Positions 1 to 5,158 of a DNA stretch of 5,426 nucleotides are shown here, piece by piece. A model generated the notes under the pieces. It ran no database searches and was not told the origin of the DNA. It saw nothing but the letters and a program-made list of their open reading frames with translations. Positions within the stretch are counted from its first letter, which is position 1. Each line of letters begins with the position of its first letter. The translations under genes and the position numbers were made by a program. Source of the stretch: Patescibacteria group bacterium UBA6130 (GTDB taxonomy: Bacteria; Patescibacteriota; Microgenomatia; UBA12405; UBA6130); assembly GCA_002428285.1 (NCBI GenBank), contig DIVO01000027.1:3956-9381 (forward strand), in the 5' to 3' direction.

Positions 1-118
1 CTCTAGCGTCTTTCAAGCCAAGAAATAAGGCAATTACTCCATACGTTGAAACTTTGCCCTTGGGAATTTTAGCCACTACCGATAATATTTTTTCAAATAG
101 TGAGGTTTTTTTATCCAT
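1..118 (-). CDS. MGMT/ATL-type alkylguanine DNA alkyltransferase homologue, N-terminal part (cut by left edge)
   Basis: The minus strand reads open from an ATG at 118-116 to the left edge, giving 39 residues that begin MDKKTSLFEKILSVVAKIPK and continue through GKVSTYGVIALFLGLKDAR. The pattern F-x(2)-I/V-x(3)-V-x(2)-I-P-x-G-x-V-x-T/S-Y-G-x-I-A, then LG and a basic DNA-contacting region, is the start of the helical DNA-binding domain of O6-methylguanine-DNA methyltransferase (Ogt/MGMT) and alkyltransferase-like (ATL) proteins. Because the protein starts directly at this domain, it lacks the N-terminal ribonuclease-H-like domain of Ogt/Ada and is probably a compact protein of about 100 residues. 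The active-site PCHR (or the PWHR of ATLs) would lie left of the window, so methyl transfer versus lesion flagging cannot be decided. It is divergent from the glycosylase/AP-endonuclease fusion, which also handles alkylation damage. No Shine-Dalgarno sequence is visible. Confidence 0.8.
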   Translation of the reverse strand, partial: MDKKTSLFEKILSVVAKIPKGKVSTYGVIALFLGLKDAR

Positions 119-130
119 ATCTAAATTATA
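119..130 (-). promoter_or_regulatory. Possible -10 box of the alkyltransferase gene, giving a near-leaderless transcript
   Basis: Read on the minus strand, a perfect TATAAT occupies 130-125 and ends 6 nt before the ATG at 118. If it is used, transcription would begin at or next to the start codon. That would fit the absence of a Shine-Dalgarno sequence. No good -35 is seen at 16-18 bp (gtcttt at 17 bp) and the surroundings are AT-rich, so this may be a chance match. Confidence 0.3.
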
Positions 131-173
131 TATTATTAAATATTCCTAAAGACTTATTACTATAGGTTGTAGA

Positions 174-179
174 TATAAG
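174..179 (+). promoter_or_regulatory. Possible -10 box for the repair-fusion gene
   Basis: TATAAG matches the -10 consensus at 5 of 6 positions and would place a start near 186, upstream of the leader ORF and the nested hairpin. No convincing -35 hexamer is found 16-18 bp upstream (GACTTA at 17 bp). No better plus-strand promoter was found between 120 and 336, so the real promoter of the fusion gene is unsettled. Confidence 0.2.
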
Positions 180-205
180 AAATAGCGGGGGAGAGAATAG
201 GTGGT

Positions 206-226
206 TTTTCCACATGGTTGTCCACA
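206..226 (+). repeat. Two 9-bp DnaA-box-like direct repeats, 12 bp apart
   Basis: TTTTCCACA (206-214) and TTGTCCACA (218-226) are direct repeats separated by TGG. Each differs from the E. coli DnaA box TTATCCACA only at the third base. The regular 12-bp spacing could indicate a protein-binding site, either DnaA or a regulator of the two divergent repair genes. No dnaA, dnaN or AT-rich repeat array typical of an origin is present, so a replication role is unsupported. Confidence 0.35.
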
Positions 227-258
227 TTTTATACAAACTTTATTCAAATAAACCCTAG
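214..258 (+). CDS. Possible 14-residue leader peptide ahead of the repair-fusion gene
   Basis: A short frame encodes MVVHILYKLYSNKP and stops at TAG (256-258). It is preceded by AGGTGG at 199-204, one mismatch from AGGAGG and 9 nt before the ATG. Its stop codon lies inside the left arm (255-261) of the outer stem of the hairpin that follows, so a ribosome reaching the stop would cover that arm. This layout resembles attenuator leader peptides. However, frames of this size arise often by chance, there is no run of regulatory codons, and the start codon overlaps the CCACA repeats. It is a proposal only. Confidence 0.2.
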   Translation: MVVHILYKLYSNKP

Positions 259-310
259 GGCTTGTTAATAAGTTTGAGGTTTACCCAAACTTATTCTTCC
301 ACCGCCCTAG
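255..310 (+). promoter_or_regulatory. Nested inverted repeat (hairpin) in the leader of the repair-fusion gene
   Basis: The inner stem is a perfect 10-bp inverted repeat: AATAAGTTTG (267-276) pairs with CAAACTTATT (286-295) across a 9-nt loop. It is enclosed by a second perfect stem: CTAGGGC (255-261) pairs with GCCCTAG (304-310). The internal loop has 5 nt on one side and 8 nt on the other. The structure ends 26 nt before the chosen ATG at 337 and just before the ribosome-binding site. There is no clear U-tract after it, so it looks more like a translational or mRNA-stability element, or an operator, than an intrinsic terminator. Confidence 0.45.
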
Positions 311-321
311 TTGATTTGCAT

Positions 322-326
322 AAGGT
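322..326 (+). promoter_or_regulatory. Ribosome-binding site that fixes the fusion gene's start
   Basis: AAGGT lies 10 nt before the ATG at 337. That ATG gives the canonical endonuclease IV N-terminus (MNIGAHLSVGGG). The in-frame TTG at 262 would add 25 residues with no family resemblance, encoded mostly by the hairpin. Confidence 0.55.
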
Positions 327-336
327 AGAATATATT

Positions 337-1671
337 ATGAACATTGGAGCTCATTTATCAGTCGGAGGAGGAATCAGTAATGCGGCTAAAGAAGCCGGAA
401 AGCTTAAAATAAACTGTCTGCAGATTTTTTCAGGCTCCCCAAGAAGTTGGAATAACAATGTAATCAATAAAGAAGAGATAGATAAATTTAAATATTTAAC
501 CAAAAAATATAATATTGATTTTGTTTATATCCACTCTAAGTATCTGATAAACATTGGTAGTAATAACCCTAAAGTTGTTCAAAGCTCAATAGACTCATTA
601 ATATTTGATTTAAATTTAGCAAAAAAAATTAACGCCAGAGGTGTAATCTTCCATCCCCATCCCCGCTTTAACCAAAAAATAATTGTTAATAGTATAAAAA
701 AGATTTTAGACGAAACCCCCAAAGGTTCCTCTTTGATCTTGGAAAACTCCGCTCAAGATAAAATAAAAACAATAGGCAAAATAATAAAAAACGTCAAAAA
801 TGATAGAGTAAAATTTTGCTTGGACACAGCTCATGCTTTTCAATCCGGGTATGATCTATCAAAAGAAAAAGGAATAAAACAACTCATTAAAGATATTAGG
901 ACTTATATCCAATTAGACAAATGGGACGTAATTCACGCAAACGACTCAAAAACAGAATTTGGGTCAAAACATGATGTCCATGCTCTGGTAGGACAGGGCA
1001 ATATAGGCAAACTGCCCTATCTTATTCTTACTAACCACCCCTACTCTTCTCATCTTCCTTTTGTTTTGGAAACGCCTGCATTTAAAGAAAATGAAATGCA
1101 AAAAATTAAGGAGATTAAAAACCTAAGATCTTTTGGCGGCAAAAAATTAAATGCCGATTTCTTTCAGCAAAATACCCTAACAGTTGCAAAGCAGCTTTTA
1201 GGAAAAGCAATTGTGGTAAAAAATAAAAATAAATTATTGATAGGTGAAATTAATGAAACTGAAGCCTATAAAGGAGAGGAGGATAAAGCTTGTCACGCCT
1301 CCAAAGGAAAAACAAAAAGAACATTAACAATGTATGGTTCAGCAGGAAAACTTTATGTCTATCTCGTATATGGAATGTATTATTGTTTAAACATTGTCAC
1401 TGAGAAAAAGAATTATCCCTCTGCTGTTTTACTTAGAGGCATAAAACCAATATATGGAATTAAAAACATGGCTGATGGTCCGGGAAAATTAACTAAAATT
1501 TTGGAGATTAACAAAAAACATAATGAATTAGATATCACCACAAATAATGATATTTATCTATTAGATATTGGCATAAAAACCGAAAAGATCAAAAAAGCTA
1601 AAAGAATTGGGGTTGATTATGCCAAAGAATGGGCGGAGAAAAAATGGAGATACGTGGCAGAAAAAAGATAA
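337..1671 (+). CDS. Endonuclease IV (Nfo) fused to AAG/MPG-type 3-methyladenine DNA glycosylase
   Basis: This 444-aa protein contains two complete base-excision repair enzymes. Residues 1-264 are an endonuclease IV TIM barrel, which cuts DNA 5' to abasic sites. All nine trinuclear-zinc ligands known from E. coli Nfo have counterparts: H66, H106, E136, D163, H166, H200, D213, H215 and E245, in motifs such as CLDTAH, HANDSK and LETP. Residues 268-444 are an alkyladenine glycosylase, which removes alkylated purines such as 3-methyladenine. Counterparts of human AAG E125 (general base, here E309 in NETEAY), Y127 (Y311), H136 (H320), Y159 and Y162 (Y342, Y345; the latter intercalates in DNA), N169 (N352) and R182 (R367) are all present. 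The linker is only a few residues. No stop or frameshift separates the domains, so this is a true fusion in this sequence. The glycosylase product is the substrate of the other domain, so product hand-over is an obvious inference. Domain identities are near certain; gene symbols nfo and mpg apply to the parts. Confidence 0.95.
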   Translation: MNIGAHLSVGGGISNAAKEAGKLKINCLQIFSGSPRSWNNNVINKEEIDKFKYLTKKYNIDFVYIHSKYLINIGSNNPKVVQSSIDSLIFDLNLAKKINARGVIFHPHPRFNQKIIVNSIKKILDETPKGSSLILENSAQDKIKTIGKIIKNVKNDRVKFCLDTAHAFQSGYDLSKEKGIKQLIKDIRTYIQLDKWDVIHANDSKTEFGSKHDVHALVGQGNIGKLPYLILTNHPYSSHLPFVLETPAFKENEMQKIKEIKNLRSFGGKKLNADFFQQNTLTVAKQLLGKAIVVKNKNKLLIGEINETEAYKGEEDKACHASKGKTKRTLTMYGSAGKLYVYLVYGMYYCLNIVTEKKNYPSAVLLRGIKPIYGIKNMADGPGKLTKILEINKKHNELDITTNNDIYLLDIGIKTEKIKKAKRIGVDYAKEWAEKKWRYVAEKR

Positions 1672-1703
1672 TCAATCATTATAGATTATTTGAGGTTGTT
1701 TTT
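1666..1703 (+). terminator. Weak candidate terminator after the repair-fusion gene
   Basis: ATAATC (1668-1673, including the stop codon) pairs with GATTAT (1684-1689) across a 10-nt loop, extendable by a G-T and an A-T pair. A T-rich stretch, including TTGTTTTT, follows at 1697-1703. The stem is short and AT-rich and the T-run is not adjacent, so function is doubtful. Confidence 0.25.
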
Positions 1704-1735
1704 CCTAAAATAAAAGCAAATTTAGCTATGTGGTT

Positions 1736-1764
1736 TTGATATGATTAAAAAAGAATGCTATCTT
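1736..1764 (+). promoter_or_regulatory. Sigma70-like promoter of the DUF1629-like gene
   Basis: TTGATA (1736-1741, 5 of 6 matches) and TATCTT (1759-1764, 4 of 6) are separated by the ideal 17 bp. Transcription would begin near 1771, at or beside the ATG at 1772. No Shine-Dalgarno motif precedes that ATG, so a leaderless mRNA is implied. The gene is therefore probably transcribed separately from the repair fusion upstream. Confidence 0.4.
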
Positions 1765-1771
1765 AGAATAT

Positions 1772-2410
1772 ATGAATAAACCAAAATATTGGCTTTATAG
1801 ACATGGTAATATTCCTTTTAGAGGAGATTATTTACAAGCTAAGCTTGAAACCCCGATCGAACATGATGATAACCGCCTTTGTCATTTCAAGCAAGGAGAC
1901 AAAACCTTCACCATTAAAAGCCCTGCTCAGGTGGAATCGTTCGGAAAAGAATTTGAGTTAACCTATTCTATCAATCCAAACCACCCTACTCCCGATTATT
2001 ATCCCGAATCTTATAGTTTTGATCTGTATTCAGAAAGATTAATTAACCTTGTTGATAAGTTTGGAGTTAAATTCGAACACTTTCCCGTCAAACTGATTGA
2101 CAAGAAGGGTAAGCCGATAAACAACTTAAAATATAATATTTTTCACTTTATGGAAGATGTTGTGGATGGCATGGATCAGGAAAAGTCAGAATGGGTTGGT
2201 GATTTTCACATTGGAATACCCAGACTGGTCCTTGACTATAATAAATTCGAACACCGACCAATGATCTTACTCGATCATCTTTATATAAGACTAATCAGAG
2301 ACGATTTAAAACAAGAGATTATAAAATTAGGCATAACCGGTTTTGGTTTTTTAGATCCTTTAAAATATCGCAGTGGTAAATATGGTTTTCCCCCAAATTT
2401 TGAAGACTAA
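1772..2410 (+). CDS. DUF1629/Imm43-like protein, possible polymorphic-toxin immunity protein
   Basis: This 212-aa soluble protein has no signal peptide or membrane segment. Its spacing of conserved elements recalls the DUF1629 (Imm_MXAN_0049) and Imm43 families: an N-terminal W/Y-rich strand (YWLY, 6-9); S-x-R-L (87-90) leading a helix; a strand with FEHFPVKLID (101-110) then KKGKP; Y-N-I-F-H (121-125); D135 and S139; a hydrophobic I/L stretch with L152; R-P near 162; and the closing GITGFGFLDP (187-196). These families are predicted immunity proteins for contact-dependent or secreted toxins, acting in the cytoplasm on the toxin domain. The assignment is by recalled family pattern, not by a search. 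No toxin gene is adjacent, so it may be an orphan immunity gene or a homologue with another role. Its end overlaps the convergent 2407-2871 gene by 4 bp. Confidence 0.5.
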   Translation: MNKPKYWLYRHGNIPFRGDYLQAKLETPIEHDDNRLCHFKQGDKTFTIKSPAQVESFGKEFELTYSINPNHPTPDYYPESYSFDLYSERLINLVDKFGVKFEHFPVKLIDKKGKPINNLKYNIFHFMEDVVDGMDQEKSEWVGDFHIGIPRLVLDYNKFEHRPMILLDHLYIRLIRDDLKQEIIKLGITGFGFLDPLKYRSGKYGFPPNFED

Positions 2411-2871
2411 TGTTTTTCTAAATGGGCAAGAGTCTGATTGAATTCATTAAGATTGTTTGTGTTTTGGGTAGAGAAAAAACTCCTTATAACTTCTATTATC
2501 CTCAAAACCTCATCGATCTTTATAATTTCATCTTTTTTTAATTCATTAACCCATTCTGCTAATACGGCAGACGATCCCTTGTCTTCGGCGGCTGATTTCT
2601 CAATAAATTTTAAAATATCGTTATTTGACGCCTCTCTTAAATTCTCCGACGAAAGCCCTCCTCCAGCCTGAATTCCAAAATAGACCCAAGATTCAGAGTT
2701 AAGATTATCTATCAAGGCAATTTGGGTGTAAAATAATCCCGATTTACCTCTTTCTGTCTCAGAATCTATAAAAACCAACCTTGATGATGCGGTATCACCT
2801 TGAGAATTAATTTCTTCTTTATACAAAACCTTTCCGATTTCAAAGGTTTGTTTAGAGGTTTCATTATTCAT
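2407..2871 (-). CDS. Hypothetical protein, 154 aa
   Basis: I do not recognise this family. The product is acidic, cytoplasmic by appearance, and has no signal peptide, membrane segment or cysteine. Residues 10-72 look like a beta-rich half with alternating hydrophobics (VLYKEEI, RLVFID, YTQIALID, WVYFGIQ) that ends in a glycine turn GGG (70-72). Residues 84-154 look helical, with an amphipathic stretch EIIKIDEVLRIIEVIRSFF (115-133). A beta-strand half plus helical half of this size could be a small binding or regulatory protein, but nothing identifies a ligand. The stop codon overlaps the stop of the convergent DUF1629-like gene by 4 bp, so the two genes meet with no room for a terminator. 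The start is the only good ATG at the N-terminal end of the frame, and no Shine-Dalgarno sequence is seen. A frame on the opposite strand at 2438-2671 is a shadow. Confidence 0.7.
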   Translation of the reverse strand: MNNETSKQTFEIGKVLYKEEINSQGDTASSRLVFIDSETERGKSGLFYTQIALIDNLNSESWVYFGIQAGGGLSSENLREASNNDILKFIEKSAAEDKGSSAVLAEWVNELKKDEIIKIDEVLRIIEVIRSFFSTQNTNNLNEFNQTLAHLEKH

Positions 2872-3015
2872 TTTTATTAAACTAATTAATAATCTGATTA
2901 GCCAGAAAAAATCTATTAATACCTATACTCTAACAGAAATAATTTTTTCGACCAAATTAGCAGAATTTATTATTCCAACCCAATTATAAAACCAGAATTC
3001 CTAGTCAAAATCATA

Positions 3016-3036
3016 AGTTAAGAATTCTTATTAACT
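3016..3036 (-). terminator. Weak hairpin downstream of tspO
   Basis: AGTTAA (3016-3021) and TTAACT (3031-3036) form a 6-bp stem. The perfect 10-bp palindrome AAGAATTCTT (3020-3029) lies within it. On the minus strand the element lies just past the end of tspO and is followed by TATGATTTT. The stem is AT-rich, so it is at best a weak terminator. The rest of the 178-bp gap (2872-3049) shows only AT-rich sequence. Confidence 0.25.
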
Positions 3037-3049
3037 CAAGAATATATAT

Positions 3050-3523
3050 TTAATTTATTACAACAATCGCCAAATTTAATATTGAGGCAAAGGAAACCCA
3101 AATAAGATAGGGATAAAGAAGATAAGCGGCATTTGTTGAAATTTTCTTAAAGTTATTAATTGTTAAAAATATCAAAACCCAAAGAACCATTATGTCTAAA
3201 AAGGCTATTAAGGGCTGATGGAGATAGAAAAAGATAAAAGACCATAAAAAGTTAAAAACCAGCTGGGAAAAATAAAACTTCAAGGCTTTTTTCACATCCT
3301 GGTCATTTTTCCCTTCTCTCCATACTGAATAACCAGCTATCCCCATCAATAAAAAAAGAATTGTCCAAACAGGAGCAAAAATCCAGTTTGGAGGATTAAA
3401 AAATGGTTTGTTTAAAGTTGAATACCAACTACCAATAGAAGGAGTGGTAACGGCAGAACCCAAAAAAGCGATTAAAAATGTCGCTCCTAAAATAATAAAT
3501 AGCTTTTTAAAATCTATTTTCAT
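3050..3523 (-). CDS. tspO: TspO/MBR-family tryptophan-rich sensory protein
   Basis: This 157-aa integral membrane protein has five hydrophobic segments (about 8-26, 47-68, 79-101, 104-124 and 132-154), the usual TspO length and topology. The family's signature residues are clear: W33-Y with L37-x-K-P40; F-x-P-P-x-W-x-F-x-P-V-W-T (42-54); MGIAG (60-64) and VW (67-68); QL-x(2)-N-x-L-W-S (87-95); P-Y-L-x-W-V-x-F-A (138-146) and L-N (149-150). TspO proteins bind tetrapyrroles such as porphyrin and haem, and are linked to oxidative-stress signalling and tetrapyrrole transport or degradation. Their exact role differs between organisms. No porphyrin or carotenoid genes are visible here, so the neighbourhood does not refine the role. 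It sits on the minus strand behind its own promoter, 60 bp after the unknown 3584-3952 gene. Confidence 0.95.
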   Translation of the reverse strand: MKIDFKKLFIILGATFLIAFLGSAVTTPSIGSWYSTLNKPFFNPPNWIFAPVWTILFLLMGIAGYSVWREGKNDQDVKKALKFYFSQLVFNFLWSFIFFYLHQPLIAFLDIMVLWVLIFLTINNFKKISTNAAYLLYPYLIWVSFASILNLAIVVIN

Positions 3524-3545
3524 TTTTAGTATTTACTTTCTTTCA

Positions 3546-3574
3546 ATTCTAGCCAATAAGCACCTGAAAATCAA
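3546..3574 (-). promoter_or_regulatory. Sigma70-like promoter of tspO
   Basis: On the minus strand, TTGATT (3574-3569, 4 of 6) and TAGAAT (3551-3546, 5 of 6) are separated by exactly 17 bp. Transcription would begin near 3539, leaving a leader of about 16 nt before the ATG at 3523. A 5-bp inverted repeat (CACCT 3561-3565, AGGTG 3575-3579) overlaps the spacer and -35 box and could be an operator half-site pair, though it is short. Confidence 0.45.
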
Positions 3575-3583
3575 AGGTGGATG

Positions 3584-3952
3584 CTAAAAATGAGAAAAAC
3601 TACACGCTCCTTCAAATTTAAAATGAATACTAGAATTGACACTCATCAAGTCAGGGAACAAGGCCTTAATTTTCTTTGGCAAGTTTTTCATTGTTATTTC
3701 TTCTTTTTCATTCGAAAAAAACAAGACTTCATTGTGTTGTAAAAATCTTTTATCTTTGATGTTTTCAAGTAAACTTAAAGCAATAGCTTGAATATCTTTT
3801 TTAGTAATTTTATCTTCGTGGTCAAATAAACCACAGGAAAAGTTCAAAATAAATTTTAACTCTAATGGTTTATCTGTAGCTTCATTTGTCTTGATTAGAA
3901 ATCGGCGGCAATCCCCTTGTGGTGCCAATACATCAATTATTATCTTTGTCAT
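3584..3952 (-). CDS. Hypothetical protein, 122 aa
   Basis: I do not recognise this small protein. It has no membrane segment. The N-terminus is a hydrophobic strand followed by a turn (IIIDVLAP then QGDCRR, to residue 17). Strands around LELKFILNFSCGLF (30-43) follow, then a likely amphipathic helix (about 50-67), a strand EVLFFS (75-80), and a C-terminal segment IHFKFEGACSF (109-119). Three cysteines (C15, C40, C117) are spread along it, too few and too scattered to claim a metal site. The start is well supported: GAGG on the minus strand (3961-3958) lies 5 nt before the ATG, the best Shine-Dalgarno sequence in the window, and a promoter lies just upstream. tspO follows on the same strand after 60 bp. 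It is divergent from the methyltransferase gene. Confidence 0.75.
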   Translation of the reverse strand: MTKIIIDVLAPQGDCRRFLIKTNEATDKPLELKFILNFSCGLFDHEDKITKKDIQAIALSLLENIKDKRFLQHNEVLFFSNEKEEITMKNLPKKIKALFPDLMSVNSSIHFKFEGACSFSHF

Positions 3953-3982
3953 AAATTCCTCTATCTAATTATTAACATCCTA

Positions 3983-4012
3983 ATTATAAAGTTTAAGGCT
4001 AACTTCTGTCTA
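3983..4012 (-). promoter_or_regulatory. Sigma70-like promoter of the 122-aa unknown gene
   Basis: On the minus strand, TAGACA (4012-4007, 5 of 6) and a perfect TATAAT (3988-3983) are separated by 18 bp. A start near 3976 would give a leader of about 24 nt that contains the GAGG ribosome-binding site. This is the best promoter match in the window. Confidence 0.5.
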
Positions 4013-4102
4013 GGTGGCCATGTTCCTATAGTATTTATAGATTTTTTATGTAATGATAAAATATAGAAAATTAGTTAATAATAGGCTGTTAAAAAACATT
4101 TT

Positions 4103-5158
4103 ATGGATAGTAAATCTTTAAACAGAAATTTAAACAAAGCAAACAAGGCTAAAAAGGATGAGTTTTACACTCAGCTAACAGATATTGAAAAAGAGCTTCG
4201 ACATTACAAAAAGCAGTTCAAGGGAAAAGTTGTTTATTGCAATTGTGATGATCCCTATGAAAGTAATTTTTTTAAATATTTTGCATCCAACTTCAATGCA
4301 CTGGGGCTGAAAAAACTTATCACTACAAGTTATTCGGGCTCGCCGATTACTGGAAAACAACTTTCCCTTTTGGAAATGGAAGGCTTAAAGCCAGAGGGAA
4401 AACAACCATTCAAAATTGAAATCACTAAAGTACCAGACGAAAACACCGATGGAGCTATTAACTTAACTGATGTGGAGTGGCTATTAAAACGCGATGGCAA
4501 TGTGTCAGCACCTCTAAAAGCAAATGGAGATTTTAGAAGTAAAGAATGTATTGAATTATTAAAAGAATCCGATATTGTAGTCACAAACCCACCATTCTCA
4601 CTTTTTCGTGATTACGTCGCTCAACTAATTGAATACAATAAAAAGTTTTTAATACTTGGCGACCAAAATGCCATTACCTACAAAGAGATTTTCAAGCTTA
4701 TAAAAGATAATAAATTGTGGTTTGGCTATGATAATGGAGGTATAAAATGGTTTCAGGTTCCCAAGGATTATGATATCCCTACAGAATCAAGGAAAAAAAT
4801 TGTTGATGGAGTAAAATATCTTAGTATGGGAAGAATAAATTGGTTTACAAACCTAGATACTACAAAAAGATATCATGAACTTACGTTATACAAAAAATTT
4901 ATACCAGAGGAATTTCCCAAATATGACAACTATAATGTTGTAAATGTAGATAGAGTTTCGGACATTCCAATGGATTATTATGGTGTTATGGGAGTACCTA
5001 TTACTTTTGTAGACAAGTATAATCCTGAGCAGTTTGAAATTTTAGGAATTGCCAACTCTGCAAGGTGGATTGATTTTAAATGCTTGACTATTATTAAAGG
5101 GAAAAGAATATACAATCGTGTTTTAATTAAACAAAAATATGAAAATAGAACTAAATAA
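4103..5158 (+). CDS. EcoRI-family adenine-specific DNA methyltransferase
   Basis: This 351-aa protein should transfer a methyl group from S-adenosylmethionine to N6 of adenine in a specific DNA site. The N-terminus closely follows M.EcoRI as recalled: KAKKDEFYTQ (15-24), a helix DIEKEL (27-32), KVVYCNCDDP (42-51) and SNFFKYFA (54-61), then GLKKLI (68-73). The catalytic motif IV is NPPF at 162-165, preceded by the strand DIVVT. FLILGDQNAI (182-191) and the C-terminal GKRIYNRVLIK (333-343) are also typical. Length is close to M.EcoRI (about 325). The start is supported by alignment with that N-terminus, although no ribosome-binding site is seen. The 150 bp upstream (3953-4102) hold the divergent promoter but no clear promoter for this gene. 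The end overlaps the DUF262 gene by 20 bp. No EcoRI endonuclease gene is visible, and the recognition site cannot be read from the sequence. Confidence 0.93.
   Translation: MDSKSLNRNLNKANKAKKDEFYTQLTDIEKELRHYKKQFKGKVVYCNCDDPYESNFFKYFASNFNALGLKKLITTSYSGSPITGKQLSLLEMEGLKPEGKQPFKIEITKVPDENTDGAINLTDVEWLLKRDGNVSAPLKANGDFRSKECIELLKESDIVVTNPPFSLFRDYVAQLIEYNKKFLILGDQNAITYKEIFKLIKDNKLWFGYDNGGIKWFQVPKDYDIPTESRKKIVDGVKYLSMGRINWFTNLDTTKRYHELTLYKKFIPEEFPKYDNYNVVNVDRVSDIPMDYYGVMGVPITFVDKYNPEQFEILGIANSARWIDFKCLTIIKGKRIYNRVLIKQKYENRTK

Noticed and set aside
206..310. Replication origin suggested by DnaA-like boxes and a palindrome
   Set aside because: Only two imperfect boxes, no neighbouring dnaA or dnaN, and no AT-rich repeat unwinding element; a regulatory site is the simpler reading.
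262..336. In-frame TTG start at 262 that would extend the repair fusion by 25 residues
   Set aside because: The added residues have no endonuclease IV resemblance and are encoded largely by the hairpin. The ATG at 337 gives the canonical family N-terminus and has AAGGT 10 nt upstream.
326..1769. TAGAATATAT occurring just before two start codons (326-335 and 1764-1773)
   Set aside because: Taken as -10 boxes, both would start transcription at or beyond the ATG, and neither has a -35 at proper spacing. In AT-rich DNA the shared ten bases are probably chance.
2438..2671. Plus-strand 77-codon open frame
   Set aside because: It lies entirely inside the minus-strand gene at 2407-2871 and has no family resemblance; it is a shadow.
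4175..4584. Two minus-strand open frames (4175-4360 and 4330-4584)
   Set aside because: Both are antisense to the clearly coding methyltransferase gene and resemble nothing known.
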